Made by a program: the position numbers and the translations under genes
Notes under the pieces: model-generated
What the model was told of the DNA's origin: nothing
The model's database searches: none
What the model saw: only the letters and a program-made list of their open reading frames with translations
Source: Methylosinus trichosporium OB3b
GTDB lineage: Bacteria > Pseudomonadota > Alphaproteobacteria > Rhizobiales > Beijerinckiaceae
Assembly: GCF_002752655.1 (NCBI RefSeq)
Contig: NZ_CP023737.1
Location: 3,186,001-3,250,000 of the forward strand
Direction of reading: 5' to 3'
DNA length: 64,000 nt
Shown: positions 16,490-24,322 of the stretch, one piece after another
How positions within the stretch are numbered: position 1 is the first letter of the stretch
How the letters are laid out: every line of letters begins with the position of its first letter

Positions 16490-17217
16490 TGGAACGCACA
16501 CAGTTCTTCGATCTCATGGGAGAGCTCAAGCTCTTCGGCATGAGGAGCGCCTATGACGAGGTGATGTCGAGCGGCATAAAAAGGCAGCATGAGCCGCCGC
16601 GCATCGTCGGCGATCTTCTCCAGGCGGAAATCGCCGAAAAACATGCGCGCTCGATCAAATATCAGATGACGGTCGCGAAGCTGCCATTGGCGAAGGACGT
16701 CGAGGACTTCCAGTTCGAGGGCGCGCCGATCAATGAAGCTCTGGCGCGCGATCTCGCAGGCGGCGGCTTCCTCGACCAACAACGTAATTGCGTTCTCGTC
16801 GGCGGAACCGGCACGGGGAAGACTCATCTTTCGATAGCGATCGCCAGAAGCTGTATTCGCGCTGGAAAACGTGGCCGATTCTTCAACACCGTCGAGCTCG
16901 TCAACCGGCTCGAGAGCGAAGCGCGAGGCGGTCGTCAGGGACGCTTTGCGGACTATCTCACGAGAATGGACTTCATCATACTCGATGAGCTCGGCTACTT
17001 GCCGTTCGCGCAGTCGGGCGGACAATTGCTCTTCCATCTGATCAGTCGGCTCTACGAACGAACCTCGATCATCGTCACCACCAATCTCGCTTTCGGCGAA
17101 TGGCCGAGCGTGTTCGGCGATGCGAAAATGACCAGCGCGCTGCTCGATCGCCTCACCCACCATTGCGACATCGTCGAAACCGGCAACGAAAGCTGGCGCT
17201 TCAAGAACCGCGCCTGA
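16489..17217 (+). CDS. istB: IS21 helper ATPase IstB
   Basis: 242 residues, start overlapping the istA stop (TGATG). AAA+ features: Walker [13 protein letters not shown] at about residue 105, Walker [13 protein letters not shown] at about 163, and sensor region [20 protein letters not shown] terminus [15 protein letters not shown] is typical of IstB. The protein is complete and could serve other IS21 copies in trans even though the local istA is broken. Confidence 0.93.
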   Translation: MERTQFFDLMGELKLFGMRSAYDEVMSSGIKRQHEPPRIVGDLLQAEIAEKHARSIKYQMTVAKLPLAKDVEDFQFEGAPINEALARDLAGGGFLDQQRNCVLVGGTGTGKTHLSIAIARSCIRAGKRGRFFNTVELVNRLESEARGGRQGRFADYLTRMDFIILDELGYLPFAQSGGQLLFHLISRLYERTSIIVTTNLAFGEWPSVFGDAKMTSALLDRLTHHCDIVETGNESWRFKNRA

Positions 17218-17355
17218 TCCTCCCGATCACATCGCGAACCGAAACGCACTCGCCCCGGCTGCGCAATCCCGCCAGCTCCGCCGGGGCGAGCGCTCGCGTT
17301 CCGCCCTACGCCAAATGGGGGTCAATTTTGAACGCCGATCGGGGGTCAATTTTGG

Positions 17356-17805
17356 ATGCCGATTGACACGCTGGAGGAGAGGTATCAAGGGATCATGGCT
17401 GCTTGGCTTCCCGACGGAGTGGCGGGCTCTATCAAGCTCGATGGCCACGGTTTGAAGGTCGACGCCGAATTCTCAGGCCGAGGCGAGGTATCGACGGCTG
17501 CCTTGGAGTCCTTGAAGATCGTCGCGTTCGACCTTGCTGCGTTGCATATGGCCGTCGAGGAGAAGGCGGATCTGCCCGCCTTCCTTCTACACGATAGTCC
17601 GCGCGAAACGGACTTGGATGGTCAGCTCTACGACGGCCTGTTCAGACTCGTGCATCAATGGGAGGAGCAGGTAGAAACGCCGTGCTTCCAATACATCATC
17701 ACCACCACGACGGCTCCGCCGACCGAACTCCGGGGCGATCACTATGTCCGCCTCTTGATGAGTTCGACGCCAGCGGAGAAGCGCCTGTTTGCAATGGAAA
17801 TTTGA
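17356..17805 (+). pseudogene. C-terminal remnant of an SMC-like ATPase
   Basis: The 149-residue open frame starts exactly at the IS21 border and reads into a conserved C-terminal ATPase half: ALESLKIVAFDLAALHMAVE, then FLLHDSPRETDLDGQLYDGL (a Walker-B-like strand with following acidic residue) and FQYIITTTTAPP. This pattern belongs to the carboxy ends of large SMC/RecN-like ATPases found in defence-type gene pairs. The N-terminal Walker A and coiled-coil arms are absent, evidently removed by the insertion. Eleven bases separate it from the HNH gene, so the two were probably one operon. The precise family is not certain. Confidence 0.65.
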
Positions 17806-17816
17806 GCCCGGCTTCG

Positions 17817-18575
17817 ATGACGATCGAATCGCCCCAATCCTTTGTGGTCCGCGAGGAATGCCAGAAGGCCGCCTCACAGAACGGCTTCCGCCGCACCATG
17901 GGGGAAGAGGCGGGCTGGAGGGCCTTCGGATCGACCACAGCAAAAGGTACAATCTTTCTGGCGGCCACGGGGCCGTCCGGGCCGTGGTGCCTGGCCCTCG
18001 ACCACCACGGCGTCATCCAAGAACTCAACATCCCCGAAACGAATCTTCCGGGCCCCGGACGAGCCCGTTTCGTCTTCGATACGCTCGGCGCGCTCTATGC
18101 GGTGTTGCGTCGTGTCTATGAACTGGGGGTCTGCCTACCGGATGCGCCGCTACGGGAGTTTGAGCTTCGCGTGGCGGCGCTGCCTCGCGCGACAGAGGCT
18201 GAACGACTCGTGCTGCAGCGGATCGGGCAGGACATCTTTCGCGACCGCCTGATGGATTATTGGCGAGGGCGATGTCCCCTGACCGGAATCTCCGACCCGG
18301 CCCTGCTCCGCGCCTCCCACATCATTCCCTGGGCAGATTGCCAAAGCGATGCCGAGCGGCTCGACGTGCACAACGGGCTCCTCCTTTCTGCGCTCTGGGA
18401 CGCCGCATTCGATCGGGCGCTCGTGACCTTCGACGACCAGGGCAGGCCCGAATTCTCGCCCAGTCTCAGCGAGAAAGCGCGTTTCGAACTTCGCTGGGAA
18501 TCACCGATTCCGCTCACGGACGAGCATCGTCGCCGGCTTGCCCGCCACCGTGAGCGAGCGCAAATTTTATCTTAG
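17817..18575 (+). CDS. HNH endonuclease
   Basis: 252 residues. N-terminal domain of unknown type (FVVREECQKAASQNGFRRTM, then FGSTTAKGTIFLA). The C-terminal HNH fold reads GRCPLTGISDPALLRASHII, then PWADC and ERLDVHNGLLLSALWDAAFD: the H of ASHII, the N of HNGLLL and the later acidic/His region are present. It follows the beheaded ATPase by 11 bases, so it is the likely nuclease partner of that protein. As the last gene before the tRNA-Gly boundary, it sits in a favoured cargo position. The nuclease appears intact while its ATPase is not. Confidence 0.8.
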   Translation: MTIESPQSFVVREECQKAASQNGFRRTMGEEAGWRAFGSTTAKGTIFLAATGPSGPWCLALDHHGVIQELNIPETNLPGPGRARFVFDTLGALYAVLRRVYELGVCLPDAPLREFELRVAALPRATEAERLVLQRIGQDIFRDRLMDYWRGRCPLTGISDPALLRASHIIPWADCQSDAERLDVHNGLLLSALWDAAFDRALVTFDDQGRPEFSPSLSEKARFELRWESPIPLTDEHRRRLARHRERAQILS

Positions 18576-18776
18576 CGTATCGCGCGACATTCTGAATGAC
18601 GGAACCTGCGAGGTCGCGATGGTTTTTAGAAGAGCGGGCGGGCGGCGGGCGGGGATATACCCAGATGCCCCTTGAGAGCGGCCGAGGGTTCTGAACGCGA
18701 GGCGATGCAGTGACTGGGATGGGAGATGGGGATCGACGTCGTGGACACCATGTGGACACCAAGCCAAATAAGCGAA

Positions 18777-18796
18777 GGGCCGCCTTTCGGCGGCCC
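18777..18796 (-). terminator. hairpin downstream of tRNA-Gly
   Basis: GGGCCGCC-TTTC-GGCGGCCC, a perfect 8-bp stem with a four-base loop, lies about 33 bases past the tRNA CCA end in the direction of tRNA transcription. It also reads as a hairpin for the plus strand, 200 bases after the HNH gene. No clear T-tract follows on the minus strand. Confidence 0.5.
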
Positions 18797-18828
18797 GTTC
18801 ATAACGCTCTAATTTTCTTGAGTTATTT

Positions 18829-18903
18829 TGGAGCGGGCGAAGGGATTCGAACCCTCGACCCCAACCTTGGCAAGGTTGTGCTCTACCCCTGAGCTACACC
18901 CGC
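18829..18903 (-). tRNA. tRNA-Gly (GCC)
   Basis: Complete cloverleaf on the minus strand: acceptor GCGGGTG/CGCCCGC, D arm GCTC/GAGC, anticodon stem CAACC/GGTTG with loop TTGCCAA (anticodon GCC), T arm GAGGG/CCCTT containing TTCGAAT, discriminator T and encoded CCA. Its 3' end is the integration target for the island to the left; a 48-bp copy lies at 5588-5635. Confidence 0.97.
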
Positions 18904-18938
18904 ATCCGCGGCCCAGCTCCGTGGCTCGACCGTGCGCC

Positions 18939-18967
18939 CTTATGCCGTAAACGAAACGCCTTTGCAA
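18939..18967 (-). promoter_or_regulatory. candidate sigma-70 promoter of tRNA-Gly
   Basis: On the minus strand TTGCAA and CATAAG are separated by 17 bases, ending 36 bases before the tRNA 5' end. Spacing and place are right for the tRNA promoter; the -10 box is a weak match. Confidence 0.45.
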
Positions 18968-19049
18968 CAGTCTTCCTTCGCTTCCGGCGCCTTGCGCGAG
19001 GGCCCCGTTTTCGTGTAGCGAGCCAGCGCCCCGCAGCCGAGACGCAGCC

Positions 19050-19571
19050 ATGTTCAAGCGCATTTTCGAATCGTCCCTGTTCCTCTCGCGTTGGCTGCTC
19101 GCGCCTTTCTTCCTCATGCTGGCCGTCGGGCTGATCGAGCTGCTGATCAAGGCCGGCTCCCATCTTTGGGAGGCGACCGTGCATCTCTTCGCCTCCGACC
19201 AAGCCAATACGACGCTGCTCGTGCTCGATCTCATCGACACGACGCTCACCGGCGCGCTGGTGGTGATCGTCATGCTGTCGGTCTATGAGAATTTCGTCTC
19301 CAAGGTCGACGCCGCCGCCCATGCCGGCTGGCCGATCTGGATGGGCGCGATCGATTTTTCACAGCTGAAGCTCAAGCTCTTGTCCACCATCGTCGCCATC
19401 TCGGCGATCAAGCTGCTCGAAGCCTTCATGGATGTGAAGCATGTCGACGACCGCGAGCTGCTGTTCCTCGTCGGCATCCATCTCACCTTCGTGCTGTCGA
19501 CCCTCGTTTTCGCCGTTTCGGAGCGGCTGTCCGGCCATGCGCCGGCCGATGCGAGCGAAGAGCCGCACTGA
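19050..19571 (+). CDS. YqhA/UPF0114 family membrane protein
   Basis: 173 residues with about four membrane helices (FLSRWLLAPFFLMLAVGLIE; TTLLVLDLIDTTLTGALVVI; then LLSTIVAISAIKLLEAF and FLVGIHLTFVLSTLVFAV). YqhA-family proteins are inner-membrane proteins with no settled role. It is the first chromosomal gene past the tRNA, transcribed away from it, with its own 146-base upstream region. Looks complete. Confidence 0.85.
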   Translation: MFKRIFESSLFLSRWLLAPFFLMLAVGLIELLIKAGSHLWEATVHLFASDQANTTLLVLDLIDTTLTGALVVIVMLSVYENFVSKVDAAAHAGWPIWMGAIDFSQLKLKLLSTIVAISAIKLLEAFMDVKHVDDRELLFLVGIHLTFVLSTLVFAVSERLSGHAPADASEEPH

Positions 19572-19602
19572 GCGACGCAGCGGGCGGCCCGAAGGCCGCG
19601 AA

Positions 19603-19773
19603 TCAGTTGCGAGGGAGCGCGGTTCCCATCTCGTCGCAGGCGCGCAATTGCGCCTCGGTCGCGGTCCAGTAGGAAATGCCGCAAAGCGCCTGATAGCGGC
19701 TGGCGACGAAGAACGACCAGGCCTCATAGCCGAGAATCGCGGCGATGGCCGCCAGCAGCAGACCCCGGTTCAT
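19603..19773 (-). CDS. 56-residue single-pass membrane protein
   Basis: A short frame from ATG 19773 with a GGAGG ribosome site seven bases upstream. It encodes an N-terminal hydrophobic helix (LLLAAIAAILGYEAWSFFVA) followed by about 35 mostly polar residues with two cysteines (ALCGISYW, RACDEMG). The helix could be a signal anchor. No family recognised. It lies downstream of mak on the same strand (54 bases) and convergent with the YqhA gene. Confidence 0.6.
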   Translation of the reverse strand: MNRGLLLAAIAAILGYEAWSFFVASRYQALCGISYWTATEAQLRACDEMGTALPRN

Positions 19774-19827
19774 AGGCTCCTCCGCAAACGCCGCGACGGC
19801 CGATTCTGTCTCAGGGCCGCTGCCCGG

Positions 19828-20763
19828 TCAATCGCCGCGCGCCGCCGCGCCGGGGCCGCCCCAGAGCCAGGCCGCGCCGCGCACGCCGCTGGCGTCGCCA
19901 TGGCGGTTGCGGACGATCTTCGTGTCGATGGCGTCCGAGAAGGCCTGCCGCTCGACGAGGTCGAAGAGCCCATCATAGATGCGATCGATGTTGGACACGC
20001 CGCCGCCGAGCACGATCACATCCGGGTCGATGAGATTGATGATGGCGGCGAGCGCGCGCGACAGCCGGTCGCGATAGACGTCGAGGCAATCGATCGCCGC
20101 GGCCTCGCCGCCCGCGGCGCGCACGGCGATCTCCTCGCCGCAGAGCCGTTGGCCGCTGCGGACGCCATAATCATAGGCGAGAGCGGGGCCGGACAGAAAG
20201 GTCTCGACGCAGCCGTAATGGCCGCAATAGCAAAGGCGCCCGGGGAATTCGTCCGGCGTCATCCAGGGCAGAGGCGTGTGGCCCCATTCGCCGGCGACCT
20301 TGTTGACGCCCTGCAGCGCCTTCCCCTCGACGACGAGGCCGCCGCCGACGCCGGTTCCGAGAATGACGCCGAACACCACGCGTCCGCCGGCGCCGGCGCC
20401 GTCCACGGCCTCCGAGAGCGCGAAGCAATTGGCGTCGTTCTCGATGCGCACCGGTCGGCCGAGCAGGGCCGCGAGATCCTTGTCCAGCGGCTTGCCGTTG
20501 AGCCCGGTCGTGTTCGAGTTCTTGACGAGGCCGGTGCGCGGCGAGATCACGCCGGGCGTGCCGAGGCCGACGCTGCCGCGCCCGCCGATCTCGCTCTCGA
20601 GGTCGCGCACCAGCGCCGTGATCGTCTGCAGGATCGCGACATAATCATGCGCCGGAGTCGGCGCGCGCCGGCGCGCGAGCGTCTCGCCGCTCGCATCCAT
20701 GGCGATGGCCTCGATCTTGGTGCCGCCGAGATCGACGCCGATTCGGAAGGGTTGCTGTGTCAT
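19828..20763 (-). CDS. mak: ROK-family fructokinase
   Basis: From ATG 20763, 311 residues closely following E. coli Mak along the whole length. IGVDLGGTKIEAIAMD is the phosphate-binding loop, PGVISPRTGLVKNSNTTGLNG the sugar region (positions 70-92), IENDANCFALSEAVDGA carries the catalytic Asp, and EWGHTPLPW with CYCGHYGCVETF forms the ROK zinc site (H and three C all present). C-terminal HGDASGVRGAAWLW is also Mak-like. Expected reaction: ATP-dependent phosphorylation of fructose. Upstream frame to 20877 is excluded because it lacks family sequence. The gene is followed by the small membrane protein gene. Confidence 0.88.
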   Translation of the reverse strand: MTQQPFRIGVDLGGTKIEAIAMDASGETLARRRAPTPAHDYVAILQTITALVRDLESEIGGRGSVGLGTPGVISPRTGLVKNSNTTGLNGKPLDKDLAALLGRPVRIENDANCFALSEAVDGAGAGGRVVFGVILGTGVGGGLVVEGKALQGVNKVAGEWGHTPLPWMTPDEFPGRLCYCGHYGCVETFLSGPALAYDYGVRSGQRLCGEEIAVRAAGGEAAAIDCLDVYRDRLSRALAAIINLIDPDVIVLGGGVSNIDRIYDGLFDLVERQAFSDAIDTKIVRNRHGDASGVRGAAWLWGGPGAAARGD

Positions 20764-20850
20764 CGCCCTTCGTCCATCTAGAGCGGCCATCGGCTGTCGG
20801 CAGTCGGCAATCGCGATTCCGCCTAGCGGTATGCCGATTTGACCGGGCTG

Positions 20851-20916
20851 GAAGAGCGAGCCTGAAGCGCGATCCACGCGCGGTGCTGGACGGCGAGCCT
20901 TCAGGCTCGCTCTTCC
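20851..20916. repeat. 18-bp-armed inverted repeat, dispersed palindrome copy 1
   Basis: GGAAGAGCGAGCCTGAAG at 20851-20868 is exactly complementary to 20899-20916. It lies between the mak start and the end of the pentapeptide gene. The right arm and seven preceding bases recur at 44430-44452. It may end transcription of the pentapeptide operon. Confidence 0.8.
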
Positions 20917-20929
20917 CGCGCTCCCTTCG

Positions 20930-21715
20930 TCAGTGCAGCCGGGCCCGGTCCATGAGCGCGCCCTTCAATGCTTCGGCCGCGCTCTTGTCGATCTGCGCCG
21001 AATCGAGGTCGAGCCCCTCCGCCCGGGCGCCGTCGAGGCGGGCGCGGGTGAGATCGGCGCCGGCCGCGTCGGCGTCCTTCAGCGAGGCGCCGGTGAAATC
21101 GGCCCCGGCGGCGCGCGCGAACCGCAGATCGGCGCGTGCGAGATCGGCGCCGGCGAAGCTCGCACCCTCGAGCCGCGCCGAACGCAGCACCGCGCGCATC
21201 AGCCCCATGGACTGGTTCTTCATATCGGCCGAGAGATCGGCCTTGTCGAAAATGGCGCCGGAGAGATCCGCGCCGGTCATATCGGCGGCGATGCGGCTTC
21301 CCGAGAAGTCCGCCTTCGCGGCCTTGGCGCGCTGCATCTGCGCGGCGAACACATGCGCGCCGCGCAGCGAGGCGCCGCCGAGGTCGGCCTCGAGCAGCCA
21401 TGCCTGATCGAGAATGGCGCGGTCGAGCTTCGCGCCCGAAAGCTTCGCCTTCACGAGCCGCGCCGCCCGCAGATTGACGCCCGAGAGGTCGAGACCCGAA
21501 AGGTCGAGGCCGTTGAGGCTCTTCGACGAGAGATCGACGCCATTCGCGCCGCCGGCGATCTTGCTCTCGATTTCCGCGCGCGAGAATTCCGCCTGTGAAT
21601 AGGCCGGCTGCGACAAATCGACATTGCGCAGCATGTCCTGCGCGCGCGCCGGTCCCGAGACGCAGGAGAGCGCGGCGACGGCGCAGGAGAGCGCGGCGGC
21701 GCGGACGAAGCTCAC
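20930..21715 (-). CDS. exported pentapeptide-repeat protein
   Basis: GTG at 21715 overlaps the stop of the upstream gene by four bases (GTGA), and this start gives a signal peptide (VRAAALSCAVAALSCVSGPA, cleavage near ARA|QD). The 261-residue product is mostly A(D/N)LxxA-type pentapeptide repeats, forming a right-handed quadrilateral helix: LNGLDLSGLDLSGVNLRAAR, later ADLARADLRFARAAGADFTG. There are interruptions in the middle. Periplasmic location is inferred. Third gene of an envelope operon with the OmpA/BON and helix-hairpin-helix genes. No catalytic function is expected. Confidence 0.82.
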   Translation of the reverse strand: MSFVRAAALSCAVAALSCVSGPARAQDMLRNVDLSQPAYSQAEFSRAEIESKIAGGANGVDLSSKSLNGLDLSGLDLSGVNLRAARLVKAKLSGAKLDRAILDQAWLLEADLGGASLRGAHVFAAQMQRAKAAKADFSGSRIAADMTGADLSGAIFDKADLSADMKNQSMGLMRAVLRSARLEGASFAGADLARADLRFARAAGADFTGASLKDADAAGADLTRARLDGARAEGLDLDSAQIDKSAAEALKGALMDRARLH

Positions 21716-22455
21716 GGCGTATCTCCCGTCTTCGCCTCGGCGGCCTCGGCGAGATCCTTGGCCTGGGCGACCCAGCGTCCTTTCTCGAGGCGGCCGGGAA
21801 CGGCGAAGGAGGCGCTCACCCATTTGACATGCTCCGGCGTCCAGGCGGCGATCTGGTCGAAATGATAGACGCCGAGCCCATGCAGCTTCTCGACGCTCTT
21901 GGGGCCGACGCCCTTGATCTTGGAAAGATCGTCCGGCTTTCCATCGCGCGGGCCGGGCAGGCCGGGCGGCTGAACGCCGGGATGTTTCTTCGGCGTCTCG
22001 ATCGGCGCGGCCTTGGGCGCGGGCGGCGCAGGCGGCGTTTCTTCGACCGGCGGCAGCTCGGGGCGAGATTCGAGCTCGGGCGGCGCGGCTTCCGGCGCGG
22101 GCTCGGCGGGCTGCTTCGGCGCGCCGCGCACGACGACATGGGGCGGCTTCTTCTTCGCGGGCGCGGGGGCTGGGCCGGCGGTCAGCAGCCGAACGGCGCC
22201 GCCGAGCGGCAGAGCGAGCGAATAGGCGGTCGCGAGCAGCAGGCCGAGATCGAGATAGAGCCCGGCGCGTCCCGGAACGATCTGCAAATTGCAGCAGAAG
22301 AAACCGCCGAGCAGCAGCAGCGCCGCGGTCAAAATCAGGCCATTGCCGGAAAATCGAGCAGCCCTGTCATTGGTGAAAGCGTAGAGGCCGACGGCCAAGC
22401 CGAGGGCGGCGGCGCCCGCGAGCCACTCCCACGACACGGCGAGCAGATAGAGCAT
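21712..22455 (-). CDS. membrane protein with proline-rich linker and helix-hairpin-helix tail
   Basis: 247 residues. Three or four N-terminal membrane helices (WLAGAAALGLAVGLYAF; LILTAALLLLGGFF; LDLGLLLATAYSLALPL), then a proline/alanine/glutamate linker of about 75 residues, then a helix-hairpin-helix domain (LSKIKGVGPKSVEKLHGLGV, YHFDQIAAWT). Such HhH tails occur in small NADH-dehydrogenase-associated and membrane proteins; the fold can bind DNA but often acts as a protein-interaction module. It sits 28 bases after the OmpA/BON gene and overlaps the pentapeptide gene, so the three are coexpressed. Confidence 0.72.
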   Translation of the reverse strand: MLYLLAVSWEWLAGAAALGLAVGLYAFTNDRAARFSGNGLILTAALLLLGGFFCCNLQIVPGRAGLYLDLGLLLATAYSLALPLGGAVRLLTAGPAPAPAKKKPPHVVVRGAPKQPAEPAPEAAPPELESRPELPPVEETPPAPPAPKAAPIETPKKHPGVQPPGLPGPRDGKPDDLSKIKGVGPKSVEKLHGLGVYHFDQIAAWTPEHVKWVSASFAVPGRLEKGRWVAQAKDLAEAAEAKTGDTP

Positions 22456-22483
22456 GCGCGTTCTCCTTCTCCGCTGGGCCTGC

Positions 22484-24211
22484 TCAATCGACCATGAGCT
22501 CGATGCGCCGCCCCGGCGCGTCGTCGCCGGATGCGCCGCTCGCGGCCGCCTTCAGCCGCGTCGCATCCACTCCCGCCGCCACGAGATAGTCACGCAATGC
22601 CTCGGCGCGTCGCCGTCCGATCGTCTCGTTCTCCGCCTCCGAGCCCGCCCCGTCGAAACGGCCGATGATGGCGACCTTGGCGCGGGGAGCGCGCAGCAGC
22701 ACAAAGGCGAGCGCGTCGGCGACCGGCTCCGCCTCCTCGGCCAGCGCGGAATGATCGGCGCTGAAGGAAAAGCCCGGCGCGACGGTCCGCGCGATCGCCG
22801 CATGGAGCTCGGCCGGCGCGATCTCGTCCTCGGGCGAGGCGAGTCCGAGCAGCGCCGAGCTCTCGAAACCCTCCGGCGTCTCTTTGGCGAGGCGGGCTTT
22901 GATGTCCTCCGCCGCCCGCGCGGTGAAGGCGGCGCCCTCGACGGCGATGCGCCGGTCGGAGATCGCCGCAGCGCCCGTGCGCAACCTCGTCACGGCCCGC
23001 AGAGCGGCGGCGGCCGCGCGGTCGAAACCCGCGGGCGCGCCGGCCGCGACGCCGATCTCACCGGCGATCTCGCCGCCGAAGCGCCGCCGGACCAGCGCGA
23101 CGAGCCGCTCGCGCGCCGCACTGTCGGGGGCGAAGCCGGATAGGGCCAGCACGCCGTCATCCTTGCGCGCGGTCAACACATAGGGCGAGACGATTCCCGC
23201 CGCGATCTCGACTGCGCCCAGCGTGAAGCCTTTCGGCAGAGCGGCGCGCAGCCGCGTCTCGACGGCGGCGGAGGTCATATTCGGCTTGCCGACGCCCGTG
23301 ATCGAGACGCGATCGTCGGCGAGCGCGACCTTGCCGCTTTCGAGTCCGTCGAGCGTTGTGAGAGCCGCGCGCGCGGCGGCGGCGAATTCGCTTGGGGCTC
23401 CGCTCGCGACGCGGCTCTGATCGGCGAGCGTCGCCGCGCCGGCGAGGGCGGCTGCCTCGCTCGCCAGCGCCTCATGGACGGCCGGCGTCGGCGCATAGCC
23501 GAACAGCGACACCGACGCGCCGCTCTTCGTAGCGCTCCAGACGAAGGGCGCGACGCGCGGCGCCGCAACTTCGATCATCTTCACCTCGACGCCGGCGGGC
23601 GGCGATCGCAGCGTCGCCAGCGCGCGGTCATAGGCGTCGAAGCTCGCCGCCGCGCCGCTCGCGGTCAGAGTGGCGTCGGAGAGGACCGCCTCGCCATCGC
23701 CGAGCGCGTCGAGCACGGCGACGGCGTAGGCCGCGAGCGCGTCGAAATTCGCCGGGGCGCCGAAGGCGTAGGCGGTCTCGTCGGTGAGCGTGAGGCCCTC
23801 GGCCGCCGCGGCCGCGCGCAGCGTCTCACGCGCGTTCGGCGGCACATGGCCGGAGAGGGCGAGCGTCTTGCTGTGGCGCGCCAGCGTGAGGACGAAGGGC
23901 TTGGCGAGGCCCGGAGCGGCGGTCATGTCGATGACTGCGCGAACGCCGTCCTCTTTCGCAATTTCCGCGACGACCGGAGCCGCGGCCTCGCGCGACAGGG
24001 CGGTCCCGGACAGAGTCACGTCGCGGCCGTCGACCGTGACGGCAGCGTCGGCGAGGCTCTGCGGCGTCGCGGCCCGAGTCAGAGCCGAGCGGGCGCGGCC
24101 CGCTATATCGGCCTCGATCTTCTCGCCGTTCATGATTGCGGCGATCGTGACGAGTATGGCCAGCGGAAGCAGGCCGATCCACCATTTGCCCGGCTGCATC
24201 ATCGCGCTCAC
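22484..24211 (-). CDS. OmpA-like protein with BON repeats
   Basis: 575 residues. One N-terminal membrane helix (WWIGLLPLAILVTIAAIM), then four to five BON-like repeats with the recurring SLFGYAPTPAVHEAL, LALSGFAPDSAARERLVALV and LALSGHVPPNARETL pattern. The OmpA C-terminal peptidoglycan-binding domain follows (VAIIGRFDGAGSEAENETIG, RRRAEALRDYLVAAG). Architecture resembles ArfA-type and other inner-membrane-anchored OmpA proteins that bridge membrane and peptidoglycan. First gene of the three-gene envelope operon. In the OmpA domain the usual Asp/Arg contacts are only partly evident. Confidence 0.82.
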   Translation of the reverse strand: MSAMMQPGKWWIGLLPLAILVTIAAIMNGEKIEADIAGRARSALTRAATPQSLADAAVTVDGRDVTLSGTALSREAAAPVVAEIAKEDGVRAVIDMTAAPGLAKPFVLTLARHSKTLALSGHVPPNARETLRAAAAAEGLTLTDETAYAFGAPANFDALAAYAVAVLDALGDGEAVLSDATLTASGAAASFDAYDRALATLRSPPAGVEVKMIEVAAPRVAPFVWSATKSGASVSLFGYAPTPAVHEALASEAAALAGAATLADQSRVASGAPSEFAAAARAALTTLDGLESGKVALADDRVSITGVGKPNMTSAAVETRLRAALPKGFTLGAVEIAAGIVSPYVLTARKDDGVLALSGFAPDSAARERLVALVRRRFGGEIAGEIGVAAGAPAGFDRAAAAALRAVTRLRTGAAAISDRRIAVEGAAFTARAAEDIKARLAKETPEGFESSALLGLASPEDEIAPAELHAAIARTVAPGFSFSADHSALAEEAEPVADALAFVLLRAPRAKVAIIGRFDGAGSEAENETIGRRRAEALRDYLVAAGVDATRLKAAASGASGDDAPGRRIELMVD

Positions 24212-24322
24212 GACTCCCTCGAGCGAGAATCATTACGTATGGACTCGAAGTTCTAGCAGGGGCCGGGGGCAAGACCAACTCGCGCGAGCCGCGGCGCGGG
24301 CGGTCGTTCAGGGCTTTTTCGT

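Larger units (their letters stand above)
14849..17358 (+). mobile_element. IS21-family insertion sequence
   Basis: Bounded by multiple terminal copies of an AAATTGACCCCC motif: two at the left (about 14854-14902, in plus orientation) and two at the right (about 17317-17355, inverted). This layout is typical of the repeated transposase-binding ends of IS21 elements. Carries istA (frameshifted) and istB. It cuts trbJ on the left and an ATPase gene on the right, and these are unrelated genes. So the element either moved with a flanking deletion or its ends were recombined. Exact tips are uncertain by a few bases. Confidence 0.85.
1..18828. mobile_element. degenerate tRNA-Gly-linked integrative/conjugative island (right part)
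   Basis: The stretch left of the intact minus-strand tRNA-Gly gene at 18829-18903 carries only accessory genes: three tyrosine recombinases, two insertion sequences, a trbJ fragment, an hsdR relic and several toxin-antitoxin modules. From 18904 on, housekeeping-type genes take over. Elements that integrate at tRNA 3' ends lie on the 3' side of the tRNA, which here is to the left, so the island/chromosome boundary is placed at the tRNA CCA end. The left end is outside the window. The trbJ remnant indicates that at least part was once self-transmissible. That it is one element rather than several nested ones is not established. Confidence 0.7.

Noticed and set aside
18710..18892. Small protein ending GEGIRTLDPNLGKV
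   Set aside because: This is the antisense translation of the tRNA-Gly gene, a common false annotation.
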